Shown: positions 15,061 to 23,209, numbered from the stretch's first letter. The stretch: 33,130 nucleotides of DNA from an uncultured Clostridia bacterium (GCA_905235625.1 CAJOLX010000014.1:1-33130), one strand, 5' to 3'. Made by a program: numbers and translations. The notes: generated by a model not told the origin, from the sequence alone.

Positions 15061-17445
15061 ATGAATAAAATGAAATTGTTTCAGACTGTCGGCCCCGACA
15101 AGCTGACCGAAAAAGCGAAGGCGCTTTATATTGAAGAGCGCAAAAGCCACAAGATACTGAACGGATGGTTTCTCGCAAAAGAAATCGCATCGGACGAGGC
15201 GGAAAAGCATAAAGACGCAGAGCCCGAAATGCGCGCCGCCTTTGAGCTTGAAGCCGTTATAAGAAACATTCCCATTGAAATAAGCGAAAACGCAATTTTA
15301 GCGGGCACTCAGCGCGATGCGTTCGCCGCGAGCTACGCCCTCATAAATCCCGCGTTCAAGGTTGAAACTTTCAGAGGTTACTGCAACCCTCTGGAGGTTT
15401 ACGACTATGCCACCCCGACCGAGGAAATTCCAGAGAAGCGCATAGCCGCCATGCGCGAGCGCTACGCTCAAACGCCTTACGTCAAGGCGCTCAATGAGGT
15501 TTACGGAGAATATTCGGAATACACCGAAGAGGTCGCGTTTTTTATTGAACAGGTTACGGGCCACATGATACCCGATTTTCAGCCCGCGCTCAGATACGGC
15601 GTAAAAACCCTCATTGAAAAAATCGGCGAAAAAATTGAAAAAGAGGATTTGACCGGGGAGCAAAAGACCAATCTTAAAGCAATGCAGAAGAGCCTTAACT
15701 GCTCGGTCATTCTGGCGAACCGCTACGCAGACCTTGCCTCGTCGCTCAAAGAAACCGCCTCGGGCAGCCGCAGGCAAGAGCTTGAAATTATGGAAGAAAC
15801 CCTGCGCAAAGTGCCGGAATACGGAGCGGAAAATCTTTATGAAGCGATGCAGTCTTACGTTTTTCTCTGGCAGGTGATGTGCCTCGAGCAGGCTCCGAAT
15901 CCCTTTGCGTTCTCCGTAGGAAACGCCGACCGCATTTTTGAGCCCTACCGCGCCGCCGATAATTTAAGCCGCGATGAGGCCGCCGCTCTGTTTAAGCATT
16001 TTCTCGTATTCTTTAACGTGGGCGAGAGAAGCTGGGCAATATCTCAAAACGTGCTCATAAGCGGCAGAGACGTTGACGGAAACGACCTCACAAACGAGAT
16101 GAGCTACGCCATTCTTGACGCTTATTACGACATGAAGCTGCCGCAGCCGATTCTCTCGGTGAAGGTGCATAAGAACACTCCTCACAGGCTTTATGAAGAA
16201 ATGGGCCGTTTCTTCTTCACGCCCGGCATGCTCACGCCTTCTTTCTTCAATGACGATTCGCTGTTTGAAACTCTCGGCGAGCACGGCGTTAAAGCGGAGG
16301 ACCTGCCCGCCTATTCAGTAGCGGGCTGTCAGGAGCCTTTGATAATGGGCAAAGACAACGCGAACACCACCAACAGCTGGCTCAATATGGGCAAGGTGCT
16401 TGAGCTGACTCTCACGGGCGGCAAATCCGCGATTACGGGCGCGCAAATCGGCCCTCAGACGGATTATGACGCCGAATATATTCTCAAAAATCTGCGCCCC
16501 CTCTTCTATGAAAATCTGCAATTCGTCTGCGAAAAAATGCGCGACGCCGCAAACGGAGCGTCACGCGCTCTTTCGCTGCTGCCCGTTCCGTTTTTGAGCT
16601 GTTTTGAAGGCGGAGCGGATTCAGGCTACGACGTTCGCGACACCCGTCATCAGGGCACGCCCTACAACGGCAGCGGCTGCCTCATTCACGGGCTTTCGAT
16701 AATCGCCGATTCCTTCGTCGCAGTCGACCGCTTGCTTAAAGAGCGCCCGGAGGACGCGCAAAATCTCATTGACGCCTGCAAATGCAACTTTGAAGGCTAC
16801 GAGGAGCTCAGAGAATATCTCAAGGCCTGCCCCAAATACGGCAACAACATACCCGAAGCGGACGAAGAAGCGGCGGAAATTGCCGCAAAGGTTTCAGACA
16901 TGGTCGGAGGTCTTAAAAACTACCTCGGCAATCCGTTCAGACCGGACTGGAGCTCGCCCTCGACTCATCTCACCTACGGCTACTGGGTGGGAGCGACCCC
17001 CGACGGGCGCGGCGCAAGGGAGCAGATGGGCTACGGCATTGACCCGCTGTTCAGCACGGCGGGCTCGGGGCTCGGCTTCCGCACGCTGTCTACAATGAGG
17101 CTTCCGTTTGAAAAATTCAACGGAGGATGCGCCTCTCATTTCGGCATTGACCCGAAATATTTCACCGCGGACACCGACGAGGAAAAGGGCGCTCAGTTTT
17201 ACACCCGGGTGCTTGAGCCTCTGTTTTTCAATAAATTCAACGACAAACGCGCGCCGTTTTATCTTTACGTTAACGTCACCACGGCGGAAACTTTGCGCAA
17301 GGTTTTGGCGGAGCCCGAAAAATACGCTCCGAGCGGAGTGTACATCATGCGCATTCACGGCACGTTCGTAAACTTCCTCGATCTCAGCCCCGCCATTCAG
17401 GAGGATATAATTCTCAGGCTGGATCCCGCATCCACAAGCTGTTGA
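15061..17445 (+). CDS. Glycyl radical enzyme of unassigned substrate
   Basis: This 794-residue protein belongs to the pyruvate formate-lyase/glycyl radical family. The active-site loop is S-V-A-G-C-Q-E-P (419-426). Cys423 is the thiyl residue and Glu425 occupies the acid/base position of the glycerol/diol dehydratase and lyase clade. PFL itself has two adjacent cysteines, so this is not PFL. The radical loop R-I-H-G-T-F-V-N-F (764-772) puts the radical on Gly767, and both the His before it and the Thr after it differ from the common R-V-x-G-Y. A G-H-M-I-P-D block (167-172) matches the family's N-terminal active-site wall. The activase lies 13 bases upstream and an FGGY kinase 9 bases downstream. 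There are no microcompartment shell genes or aldehyde dehydrogenase. A phosphorylated or free sugar/polyol substrate is inferred from context. Confidence 0.92.
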   Translation: MNKMKLFQTVGPDKLTEKAKALYIEERKSHKILNGWFLAKEIASDEAEKHKDAEPEMRAAFELEAVIRNIPIEISENAILAGTQRDAFAASYALINPAFKVETFRGYCNPLEVYDYATPTEEIPEKRIAAMRERYAQTPYVKALNEVYGEYSEYTEEVAFFIEQVTGHMIPDFQPALRYGVKTLIEKIGEKIEKEDLTGEQKTNLKAMQKSLNCSVILANRYADLASSLKETASGSRRQELEIMEETLRKVPEYGAENLYEAMQSYVFLWQVMCLEQAPNPFAFSVGNADRIFEPYRAADNLSRDEAAALFKHFLVFFNVGERSWAISQNVLISGRDVDGNDLTNEMSYAILDAYYDMKLPQPILSVKVHKNTPHRLYEEMGRFFFTPGMLTPSFFNDDSLFETLGEHGVKAEDLPAYSVAGCQEPLIMGKDNANTTNSWLNMGKVLELTLTGGKSAITGAQIGPQTDYDAEYILKNLRPLFYENLQFVCEKMRDAANGASRALSLLPVPFLSCFEGGADSGYDVRDTRHQGTPYNGSGCLIHGLSIIADSFVAVDRLLKERPEDAQNLIDACKCNFEGYEELREYLKACPKYGNNIPEADEEAAEIAAKVSDMVGGLKNYLGNPFRPDWSSPSTHLTYGYWVGATPDGRGAREQMGYGIDPLFSTAGSGLGFRTLSTMRLPFEKFNGGCASHFGIDPKYFTADTDEEKGAQFYTRVLEPLFFNKFNDKRAPFYLYVNVTTAETLRKVLAEPEKYAPSGVYIMRIHGTFVNFLDLSPAIQEDIILRLDPASTSC

Positions 17446-17454
17446 GGTGAGCGT

Positions 17455-18753
17455 ATGAAGGCTCTCGGAATTGACGCAGGCACAACCACCGTGTGCGCCG
17501 CTGTCGTGGAAAACGGCGTTTTGCTTGACAGCGTTACGGCGCCGAATAACTCCGCTTTGGTCGCCGCCAATCAATGGGAAAAAGCGCAGGACCCGAATAT
17601 AATACGCGACGCGGCTTTAAAAGCGGCGGACGAACTTTTTGAAAAGCACCCGGATATAGCCAAAATAGGCGTTACGGGGCAGATGCACGGCATTCTTTAT
17701 CTTGACGGCGAAGGCGCGCCTCTGAGCCCTCTTTACACCTGGCAGGACGGGCGCGGAAATCTGCCCTATGATTCTTGCCGCTCTTACGCCGCTTACCTCG
17801 GCGAGCTGACGGGATACGGCGTTTCGTCGGGCTACGGCTCCGTCACTCATTTTTACAATGTAAAAAACGGCATTGCGCCCGAAAACGCGGCGGTTTTCTG
17901 CACGGTTCACGACTATATCGCAATGTCGCTTTGCGGCAATTCTTCGTCCGTTACGGACTCAACTGACGGCGCGAGCTTCGGGCTGTTTGATTTAAAAAAG
18001 AACTGCTTTGACGCCGAAGCGTTTGCGAAAGCCGGCATGAGCCCCGCAATTCTTCCGAAGATTTCGGACGGCAGCCCTATCGGCTTTTACAAAGGCTCGG
18101 TGCCCGTTTACGCCGCGATAGGCGACAATCAGGCGAGCTTTATAGGCGCGTCCGGCGGCAGGCGTGAAACCATGCTCATAAATGTGGGCACGGGCAGTCA
18201 GTTTTCCGCCTACACGGAAGAATATATGGAATGCCCCGGGCTTGACACCCGCCCCTTCCCGGGCGGCGGATACCTTATCGTCGGCGCTTCCCTTTGCGGC
18301 GGCAGGGCTTACGCTCTGCTCGAGCGCTTTTTCAGAGAATCCGTTAAAGAAATAACGGGCCGATCGCCCGAAAGCTGTTACGACGCAATGGCTGAAATTC
18401 TGAGCGAAGGAATGCCCGATAATATCCCGACAGTCAGCCCTCTGTTTCAAGGCACGAGGGAAAATCCCGATCTTCGCGGCAGCATAACGGGTCTTGACAC
18501 CGACAATTTCACTCCCCGCCATTTGCTTTGGGGCATGCTCAACGGCATGGCAAGAGAGCTTTACGATATGTATCTCGGCTACAAAAACGCGGGCGGCGCC
18601 GATTATGAATTGACAGGCTCGGGAAACGGCCTTCGCAAAAACAAATATCTGCAGGAGCGCTTTGAAAAGCTTTTCGGCATGCCGATTAAGATGTCCGATT
18701 GCCGTGAAGAAGCGGCTTGCGGAGCGGCTCTTTACGCGATAGGCAAATCTTAA
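17455..18753 (+). CDS. FGGY-family carbohydrate kinase
   Basis: This 432-residue sugar kinase transfers phosphate from ATP to a sugar or polyol in the cytoplasm. The N-terminal phosphate loop is G-I-D-A-G-T-T-T (5-12). The Q-M-H-G-I-L-Y-L-D block (about 76-84) and W-Q-D-G-R-G resemble the sedoheptulokinase/xylulokinase branch. The second ATPase half has I-N-V-G-T-G-S-Q and the adenosine motif L-T-G-S-G-N-G-L-R-K-N. It is somewhat shorter than typical FGGY kinases (about 490). Its start overlaps the end of the glycyl radical gene's Shine-Dalgarno region (GAGGTGAG, 9 bases from the preceding stop), so the two are co-translated neighbours. No clear terminator follows. It probably phosphorylates the substrate, or the product, of the glycyl radical enzyme. 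Confidence 0.9.
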   Translation: MKALGIDAGTTTVCAAVVENGVLLDSVTAPNNSALVAANQWEKAQDPNIIRDAALKAADELFEKHPDIAKIGVTGQMHGILYLDGEGAPLSPLYTWQDGRGNLPYDSCRSYAAYLGELTGYGVSSGYGSVTHFYNVKNGIAPENAAVFCTVHDYIAMSLCGNSSSVTDSTDGASFGLFDLKKNCFDAEAFAKAGMSPAILPKISDGSPIGFYKGSVPVYAAIGDNQASFIGASGGRRETMLINVGTGSQFSAYTEEYMECPGLDTRPFPGGGYLIVGASLCGGRAYALLERFFRESVKEITGRSPESCYDAMAEILSEGMPDNIPTVSPLFQGTRENPDLRGSITGLDTDNFTPRHLLWGMLNGMARELYDMYLGYKNAGGADYELTGSGNGLRKNKYLQERFEKLFGMPIKMSDCREEAACGAALYAIGKS

Positions 18754-18906
18754 TCTTCCGTTATGAAATAATTAATGCTTAATACGGTTTTCGTCAATCA
18801 ATTTCTCTTTGGTTTACGGCGTTACAAACTGCCGCGGTTTTGAAAAGTCACTCGTTAACTTTTTGTAAACTTTTGTTTTTTGCGCCTCGGGCAAAAACTT
18901 TTTCGG

Positions 18907-18935
18907 TTGATTTTTGCAACAGATTATGATATTAT
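18907..18935 (+). promoter_or_regulatory. tRNA-Gly promoter
   Basis: TTGATT (18907-18912) and TATTAT (18930-18935) have a 17-base spacer and lie directly before the tRNA. Confidence 0.65.
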
Positions 18936-18949
18936 TTACACATATTTTT

Positions 18950-19023
18950 GCAGGGTTAGTATATCGGTAATACAGACGCTTCCCAAGCCTCAGCGGCGGG
19001 TTCGACTCCCGTACCCTGCTCCA
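18950..19023 (+). tRNA. tRNA-Gly (anticodon CCC)
   Basis: The 74-base sequence folds as a cloverleaf. The acceptor GCAGGGT pairs with ACCCTGC and is followed by T and an encoded CCA. The D-arm is GTAT...ATAC, the anticodon loop is TTCCCAA, and the T-arm has GCGGG-TTCGACT-CCCGT. The anticodon CCC reads glycine GGG codons. The anticodon stem GACGC/GCCTC has a central C-C mismatch, which is unusual but leaves four pairs. Confidence 0.92.
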
Positions 19024-19028
19024 AAAAG

Positions 19029-19060
19029 TGGGCTGTTTCCGTTTCCAGGGCAGCCCATTT
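19029..19060 (+). terminator. Weak terminator after tRNA-Gly
   Basis: TGGGCTG (19029-19035) pairs with CAGCCCA (19051-19057), a 7-bp stem with a 15-base loop followed by only TTT. Read-through into the acyl-CoA synthetase is possible. Confidence 0.5.
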
Positions 19061-19105
19061 AATAGTTAATTTTTGTTTTTTCACTTTCCGGAGGTCTATT
19101 CTCGT

Positions 19106-20797
19106 ATGCATCATCCTTTGTATGAAACCAGAGATTTCGGCAATATAAGAGAGCTTATTGACAATTCCGTTGCTCTTTTCGGCGAGAGAAACGCTTTCAG
19201 AATTAAGCGCGGCTCAGAGCAGGTTTGCATCACCTACAACGAATATCAAGAGAAAATAAACGGCATGGTCACCGCTCTGCTCAGCGAAGGTCTCTCCGAT
19301 GCGAAAATAGCGATTTGCTCCAACAACTGCTATGAATATTGCCTCACTTATCTCTCGGTAATATGCTCGGGCAACGTTATCGTGCCTATCGACAAAGAGC
19401 TTCACGAGGATGATATTCTCGGCATTCTCAAAGCCTCCGATTCCGAAATTCTCATTTGCGACGATCATTTTCTAAAAGAGCACGACGTTTCGGCATTTGC
19501 CGATTACAGGCTCATCCGCATAAAAGGCTCGGGCGAAGAAAGAGATGATATTGAAGATTTTGACGCCTTCGTTCAAAAGGGCATTGATATGAACGCCGCG
19601 GGATATGAGCTTTACAAAAGCTATGAGCAGCAGCCGGATAAGCTCTGCACCCTGCTCTTTACCTCCGGCACTACCGGCACTTCAAAGGGCGTTATGCTCT
19701 GCCAGAATAATTTCGCCTTCGAAATCCTCTCCGCAATGAAGGTAGTTAAGATAAATCCCGAAGACCGCGGCATTTCTCTTTTGCCGTTGCACCACACCTT
19801 TGAGAGCTCGATAATCATATTCTTCGCCGTTTATTCGGGCGCGGAGGTCACCTTCTGCGACAGCCTGAAATACGTGCTGAGAAATATGGCGGATTTTAAC
19901 CCCAGCGTTTTCGTCGCCGTGCCGCTGCTGCTTGAAACGGTGCACAGCAAGCTGATGAAGGCCGTTAAGAAAAAGCGCTTCGGCGAGCTTCAGTTCAAAG
20001 TGGGCGCCGCGATCTGCCGCGCCGCGGATAAATTCGGCATAGACCTCAAAAAAGTATTTTTCAAAGAGATTCAAGACACTTTCGGCGGCAATATGAGGCT
20101 CATAATCTGCGGAGGAGCGCCCATAGACCCGCAGATAATAAAGGATTTTGACGCTTTCGGCATTCAGGTCATTTTCGGCTACGGCCTCACAGAATGCGCG
20201 CCGCTCGCAATAATCAACAACGACTTCGTGCGCACCGTTGACTCTATCGGCGAGCCTCTGCCGGGCGTTGAAGCAAAAATCATCGACGAGGATGAAAACG
20301 GCGTGGGTGAGCTTTGCGTTAAGGGCGGCATGGTTATGAAGGGATATTACAAAAATCCCGAAGCCACCGAAGAAGTGCTCGACGGCAGCGGATTCCTTCA
20401 CACGGGCGACCTCGGCTTTGTTGACAAGCGCGGATATTATCACATAACCGGCAGAAGCAAGAACGTGATAGTCACCAGCAACGGCAAAAACATTTATCCC
20501 GAAGAGCTCGAATATCACCTTTGCAAGAGCCCGTTCGTTTCTTCCGCAATGGTGGAGGGCAAAAAGAACGAGCAGGGAGAGCTCCGGGTTCACGCTCAGA
20601 TATTCCCCGACAAAGAGGAAATAAAGGAATATATCGACAAAGAGCCGAACGACGGCGAAATTCAGGCGATTATAAAGAAAGTCGTTGACGAGGTCAACGC
20701 TTCCGTGCCTAATTTTAAAAAGATTAAAAGCTTTTACGTTCGCCCCAACGATTTCGTTATGACAACGACCAAAAAGATCAAAAGAAACGCAAACTGA
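19106..20797 (+). CDS. AMP-dependent acyl-CoA synthetase (long-chain type)
   Basis: This adenylate-forming enzyme activates a carboxylic acid, probably a fatty acid, with ATP and then CoA. From the chosen ATG it has 563 residues. The phosphate-binding motif L-L-F-T-S-G-T-T-G-T-S-K-G is near residue 180. The acyl-binding/adenylation motif G-Y-G-L-T-E-C-A-P-L, the ribose motif H-T-G-D-L-G and the hinge block I-T-G-R-S-K-N-V-I-V-T-S follow in order. The near-terminal lysines in T-T-K-K-I-K-R would supply the C-terminal catalytic Lys. The frame is open 11 codons further up to a TTG at 19073, but the GGAGG at 19090-19094 only suits the ATG at 19106. A strong terminator follows. The substrate class cannot be fixed from sequence alone. 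Confidence 0.9.
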   Translation: MHHPLYETRDFGNIRELIDNSVALFGERNAFRIKRGSEQVCITYNEYQEKINGMVTALLSEGLSDAKIAICSNNCYEYCLTYLSVICSGNVIVPIDKELHEDDILGILKASDSEILICDDHFLKEHDVSAFADYRLIRIKGSGEERDDIEDFDAFVQKGIDMNAAGYELYKSYEQQPDKLCTLLFTSGTTGTSKGVMLCQNNFAFEILSAMKVVKINPEDRGISLLPLHHTFESSIIIFFAVYSGAEVTFCDSLKYVLRNMADFNPSVFVAVPLLLETVHSKLMKAVKKKRFGELQFKVGAAICRAADKFGIDLKKVFFKEIQDTFGGNMRLIICGGAPIDPQIIKDFDAFGIQVIFGYGLTECAPLAIINNDFVRTVDSIGEPLPGVEAKIIDEDENGVGELCVKGGMVMKGYYKNPEATEEVLDGSGFLHTGDLGFVDKRGYYHITGRSKNVIVTSNGKNIYPEELEYHLCKSPFVSSAMVEGKKNEQGELRVHAQIFPDKEEIKEYIDKEPNDGEIQAIIKKVVDEVNASVPNFKKIKSFYVRPNDFVMTTTKKIKRNAN

Positions 20798-20813
20798 AAT
20801 GATTAGGTAGTTA

Positions 20814-20849
20814 AATCAGCCCGCCGAGGATTCGGCGAGCTGATTTTTA
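20814..20849 (+). terminator. Terminator of the acyl-CoA synthetase gene
   Basis: AATCAGC (20814-20820) pairs with GCTGATT (20839-20845) and GCCGA (20823-20827) with TCGGC (20832-20836), with a small internal loop and a GGAT tetraloop. A run of Ts follows. Confidence 0.9.
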
Positions 20850-20856
20850 TAAATTG

Positions 20857-21021
20857 ACGGCTGTGCCGTTATGATTTGGCTGTCGCCATGATTTGGCTTC
20901 GCCGTGAATTGAATTGCGCCTTTATGCCCCGCAGGGCAATTCATGCACGCAGTGCAATTCATGTGCCGAAGGCACAATTCATGACCGCAGGTCAATTCAC
21001 GCGCCGGCAGGCGCAATTCAT
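20857..21021. repeat. Array of eight short hairpins with conserved AATTCAT spacers
   Basis: In this convergent intergenic stretch, small palindromes recur about every 18-20 bases. The clearest are GCCC-CGCA-GGGC (20926-20937), GCAC-GCA-GTGC (20945-20955), GTGCC-GAA-GGCAC (20963-20975), GACC-GCA-GGTC (20983-20993) and GCGCC-GGCA-GGCGC (21001-21014). The spacers are AATTCAT (20938, 20956, 20976, 21015) and AATTCAC (20994). Three degenerate leading units, ACGGC-TGT-GCCGT (20857-20869), GGC-TGTC-GCC (20878-20887) and GGC-TTC-GCC (20895-20903), are spaced by ATGATTT-like words. Stem sequences differ between units but always self-pair, while loop and spacer stay constant. The function is unknown. 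Confidence 0.85.
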
Positions 21022-21090
21022 TTCGGCGCGGTTTGTCCGATAAGGACAACCGGTTATTTGCTTTTTGCTTAACCTGCCCGGCTCAAGCGA

Positions 21091-21621
21091 TTACGCCCAG
21101 GGGTTTTGGCTTTCGGGCTGTCTTACGTCCACGAGGATAAACTGCTCCCAGAGATACCATTTGCCGTCTTTGGCTTCTCTCAGGCGGATGTATCTCGGGC
21201 TGTCGGCGCCGGATGACTTTACGTAGATATCCGCATAGCCTTCGTTCTGATAAGAATAAGGATTTTCGCTTACGGTTACGGTCAGAGGCAGGGCGGGCGT
21301 ATAGTCGTTTTCGGGCGAGGAGCCGGCAAAATAGGAGCGGGGCACGTAGTCCTTATCCATAAATCTGTCTCTTATAAACTGCAGCTCCATGGGGCTGAGC
21401 GGTCTCGGGCCTTTGAGGAAATTCACCATTTCTATGCCTGCGTCTCTGTTTTTTGCGTAAACGGCAAACGCCAGCACGGTCATTGCGGCGGCGTCAAAGG
21501 GCGAAGAGAGTGCGGTCTGCGGCAAGGCGGCAAACTCCGCAAGCGTTGCGGGCTCCGCGGCAAAGGTGACGTCAACGCTTTTGCCGCTGTTTGAATTTTT
21601 AAAGCTTTCGTAAGTTCCCAT
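21091..21621 (-). CDS. DUF6935-like protein of unknown function
   Basis: This is a 176-residue cytoplasmic protein with no signal peptide or membrane segment. The N-terminal 45 residues are A/L-rich. The centre carries F-L-K-G-P-R-P-L-S-P-M-E (68-79) and R-D-R-F-M-D-K-D-Y-V-P-R-S-Y-F, then T-V-T-V-S-E-N-P-Y-S-Y. The C-terminus has K-W-Y-L-W-E-Q-F-I-L-V-D-V-R and P-W-A. I recall this pattern from Clostridia proteins labelled DUF6935, but I cannot verify it here. The strong conservation-type motifs (GPRPLS, DYVPRSYF, LWEQF) suggest a folded domain with a specific job that is not known. The start follows AAAGGAG. It has its own likely promoter (21655-21683) and no clear partner gene. Confidence 0.75.
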   Translation of the reverse strand: MGTYESFKNSNSGKSVDVTFAAEPATLAEFAALPQTALSSPFDAAAMTVLAFAVYAKNRDAGIEMVNFLKGPRPLSPMELQFIRDRFMDKDYVPRSYFAGSSPENDYTPALPLTVTVSENPYSYQNEGYADIYVKSSGADSPRYIRLREAKDGKWYLWEQFILVDVRQPESQNPWA

Positions 21622-21654
21622 TTTGAAATCTCCTTTAGGTTGTATTCTTATTAA

Positions 21655-21683
21655 ATACTATCACAATTTTTCGCTCCGCGCAA
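21655..21683 (-). promoter_or_regulatory. Likely promoter of the DUF6935-like gene
   Basis: On the minus strand, TTGCGC (21683-21678) and TAGTAT (21660-21655) are 17 bases apart, about 34 bases before the start codon. Confidence 0.45.
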
Positions 21684-21693
21684 TATGGCATTT

Positions 21694-21730
21694 AAACAAA
21701 AGCTCGCCCGCAGACGGTTAGCTGCGGGCG
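21694..21730 (-). terminator. metY terminator
   Basis: CGCCCGCAG (21705-21713) pairs with CTGCGGGCG (21722-21730), a 9-bp stem with an 8-base loop. On the minus strand it is followed by AGCTTTTGTTT. Confidence 0.85.
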
Positions 21731-21765
21731 ATGAAAATCGGAGGTTTCTATGTCAAAAATCTTTT

Positions 21766-23052
21766 TTATTTAAGAGCCGCAAAGCCTTTTTCAAGGTCTG
21801 CGATAATGTCGTCTATGTGCTCGGTGCCGATTGAAAGACGAATGGTGTTCTGATGGATATCCTGATCCTCAAGCTCTTCGGCAGAAAGCTGTGAGTGCGT
21901 GGTGGTCGCGGGGTGAATTACGAGGGACTTAACGTCCGCAACGTTTGCAAGCAGTGAGAATATCTCAAGATTGTCGATGAATTTGTGAGCTTCCGCCTGG
22001 CCGCCCTTTATATCAAATGTGAATATTGAAGCGCCGCCGTTCGGGAAATACTTCTTGTAAAGCTCATGCTGAGGATGATCGGGAAGAGAAGGATGATTGA
22101 CCTTTTCAACGAGCGGATGATTTGCGAGATATTCAACGACCTTCTTGGTGTTCTCCGCATGGCGCTCAAGACGAAGGGAAAGAGTTTCAATGCCCTGGAG
22201 AAGAAGGAATGCGTTGAAGGGAGAAATCGCTGCGCCGGTATCTCTGAGCAGAATTGCTCTGATGTAAGTAACGTATGCCGCCGCGCCTGCCGCCGCTGTG
22301 AAAGCCACGCCGTGATAGCTGGGGTTGGGCTTTGCGATCGCTGGGTATTTATCGGCGTTCGCAGCCCAGTCAAATTTGCCGGAGTCAACGATTATGCCGC
22401 CGAGAGTGGTGCCGTGGCCGCCGAGGAATTTGGTTGCGGAGTGAACAACTATGTCCGCGCCGTGCTCGATGGGCCTGATGAGATAAGGCGTGCCGAAGGT
22501 GTTGTCAATTACGAGAGGAATGTTGTTTGAATGAGCTATTTCGGCAAGAGCGTCAATGTCGGGGATGTCGCTGTTGGGGTTGCCGAGGGTTTCAATGAAT
22601 ATCGCCTTGGTGTTCGGCTTAACGGCAGCCTTAACCTCATCAAGATTGTGTATATCAACAAACGTGGTGTCGATGCCGTAGTTGGGAAGGGTGTGAGCGA
22701 GCAGATTGAAGCTGCCGCCGTAAATGGTCTTTTGAGCAACGATGTTGTCGCCCTTGCTTGCGAGCGCCTCAATGGCGTAAGTGATCGCCGCGGCGCCGGA
22801 AGCGGTTGCGAGAGCTGCTACGCCGCCTTCGAGAGCGGCAACTCTCTTTTCAAGCACGTCCTGGGTGGAGTTTGTAAGTCTGCCGTAAATGTTGCCGGGG
22901 TCTGCAAGACCGAAGCGGGCGGCTGCGTGAGCCGAATTATGGAAAACGTAAGAAGTGGTCTGATAAATGGGAACTGCTCTGGAATCGGTTGCGGGGTCTG
23001 CCTGTTCCTGGCCTACGTGAAGCTGAAGGGTTTCAAATTTATAGTTACTCAT
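21766..23052 (-). CDS. metY: O-acetylhomoserine sulfhydrylase (PLP-dependent)
   Basis: MetY joins O-acetylhomoserine with sulfide to give homocysteine, a direct-sulfhydrylation route to methionine. The 428-residue length is typical of MetY and longer than MetB/MetC (about 380-400). The family N-terminus F-E-T-L-Q-L-H-V-G-Q-E is present. Y-Q-T-T-S-Y-V-F, the PLP-lysine block H-S-A-T-K-F-L-G-G-H-G-T and the V-I-D-N-T-F-G-T-P-Y region that carries the PLP-ring aspartate all match. The start follows AAAGGAG by normal spacing. The gene is preceded by a long leader with a small ORF and hairpins, and beyond that a LysR regulator in the same orientation, which is the likely sulfur-responsive controller. 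Confidence 0.94.
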   Translation of the reverse strand: MSNYKFETLQLHVGQEQADPATDSRAVPIYQTTSYVFHNSAHAAARFGLADPGNIYGRLTNSTQDVLEKRVAALEGGVAALATASGAAAITYAIEALASKGDNIVAQKTIYGGSFNLLAHTLPNYGIDTTFVDIHNLDEVKAAVKPNTKAIFIETLGNPNSDIPDIDALAEIAHSNNIPLVIDNTFGTPYLIRPIEHGADIVVHSATKFLGGHGTTLGGIIVDSGKFDWAANADKYPAIAKPNPSYHGVAFTAAAGAAAYVTYIRAILLRDTGAAISPFNAFLLLQGIETLSLRLERHAENTKKVVEYLANHPLVEKVNHPSLPDHPQHELYKKYFPNGGASIFTFDIKGGQAEAHKFIDNLEIFSLLANVADVKSLVIHPATTTHSQLSAEELEDQDIHQNTIRLSIGTEHIDDIIADLEKGFAALK

Positions 23053-23155
23053 GATTGTTTCTCCTTTTGATTTTAAATTTTGTTTTTGGGGTTATACCGT
23101 TTTCTGTTTTATTGTTAGGTAGTGAGGAATTTTTGAAAGAAAGAAGTTTTAAAGT

Positions 23156-23209
23156 TTAAAAACATCGCATTCGCGTTTTGAGGATGTTCTTTTTGATTTC
23201 GATTGTCAT
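23156..23209 (-). CDS. Putative 17-residue leader peptide of metY
   Basis: An ATG at 23209 sits eight bases after AGAAAGGA and opens a 17-codon frame, M-T-I-E-I-K-K-N-I-L-K-T-R-M-R-C-F, ending at TAA (23156-23158). Its last ten codons overlap an imperfect hairpin in which AACAT pairs with ATGTT and CGC with GCG. The hairpin is followed by Ts (minus strand, 23188-23157). A translated leader whose end overlaps a terminator-like hairpin is the layout of ribosome-mediated attenuation. The single internal Met and single Cys near the end would be weak sensors, so this is suggestive only. Confidence 0.45.
   Translation of the reverse strand: MTIEIKKNILKTRMRCF

Noticed and set aside
15061-17445. Pyruvate formate-lyase identity for the glycyl radical enzyme.
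   Set aside because: The active site has a single Cys in G-C-Q-E, not the adjacent Cys-Cys pair of PFL, and the gene sits with a sugar kinase.
19682-20593. A 303-codon open frame on the minus strand.
   Set aside because: It lies fully antisense to the acyl-CoA synthetase, has no ribosome site and encodes no recognisable motif. It reflects codon bias of the real gene.
20857-21021. The regular repeats could be a CRISPR array.
   Set aside because: The period is only 18-20 bases, the constant part is 7 bases and the variable parts are self-palindromic; there are no cas genes.
20816-21049. A 77-codon leftward open frame across the hairpin array, with repeated H-M-N-C and C-M-N-C words.
   Set aside because: It has no ribosome site, and its apparent repeats are the AATTCAT spacer read as codons. 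The DNA is explained by hairpin repeats and a terminator.
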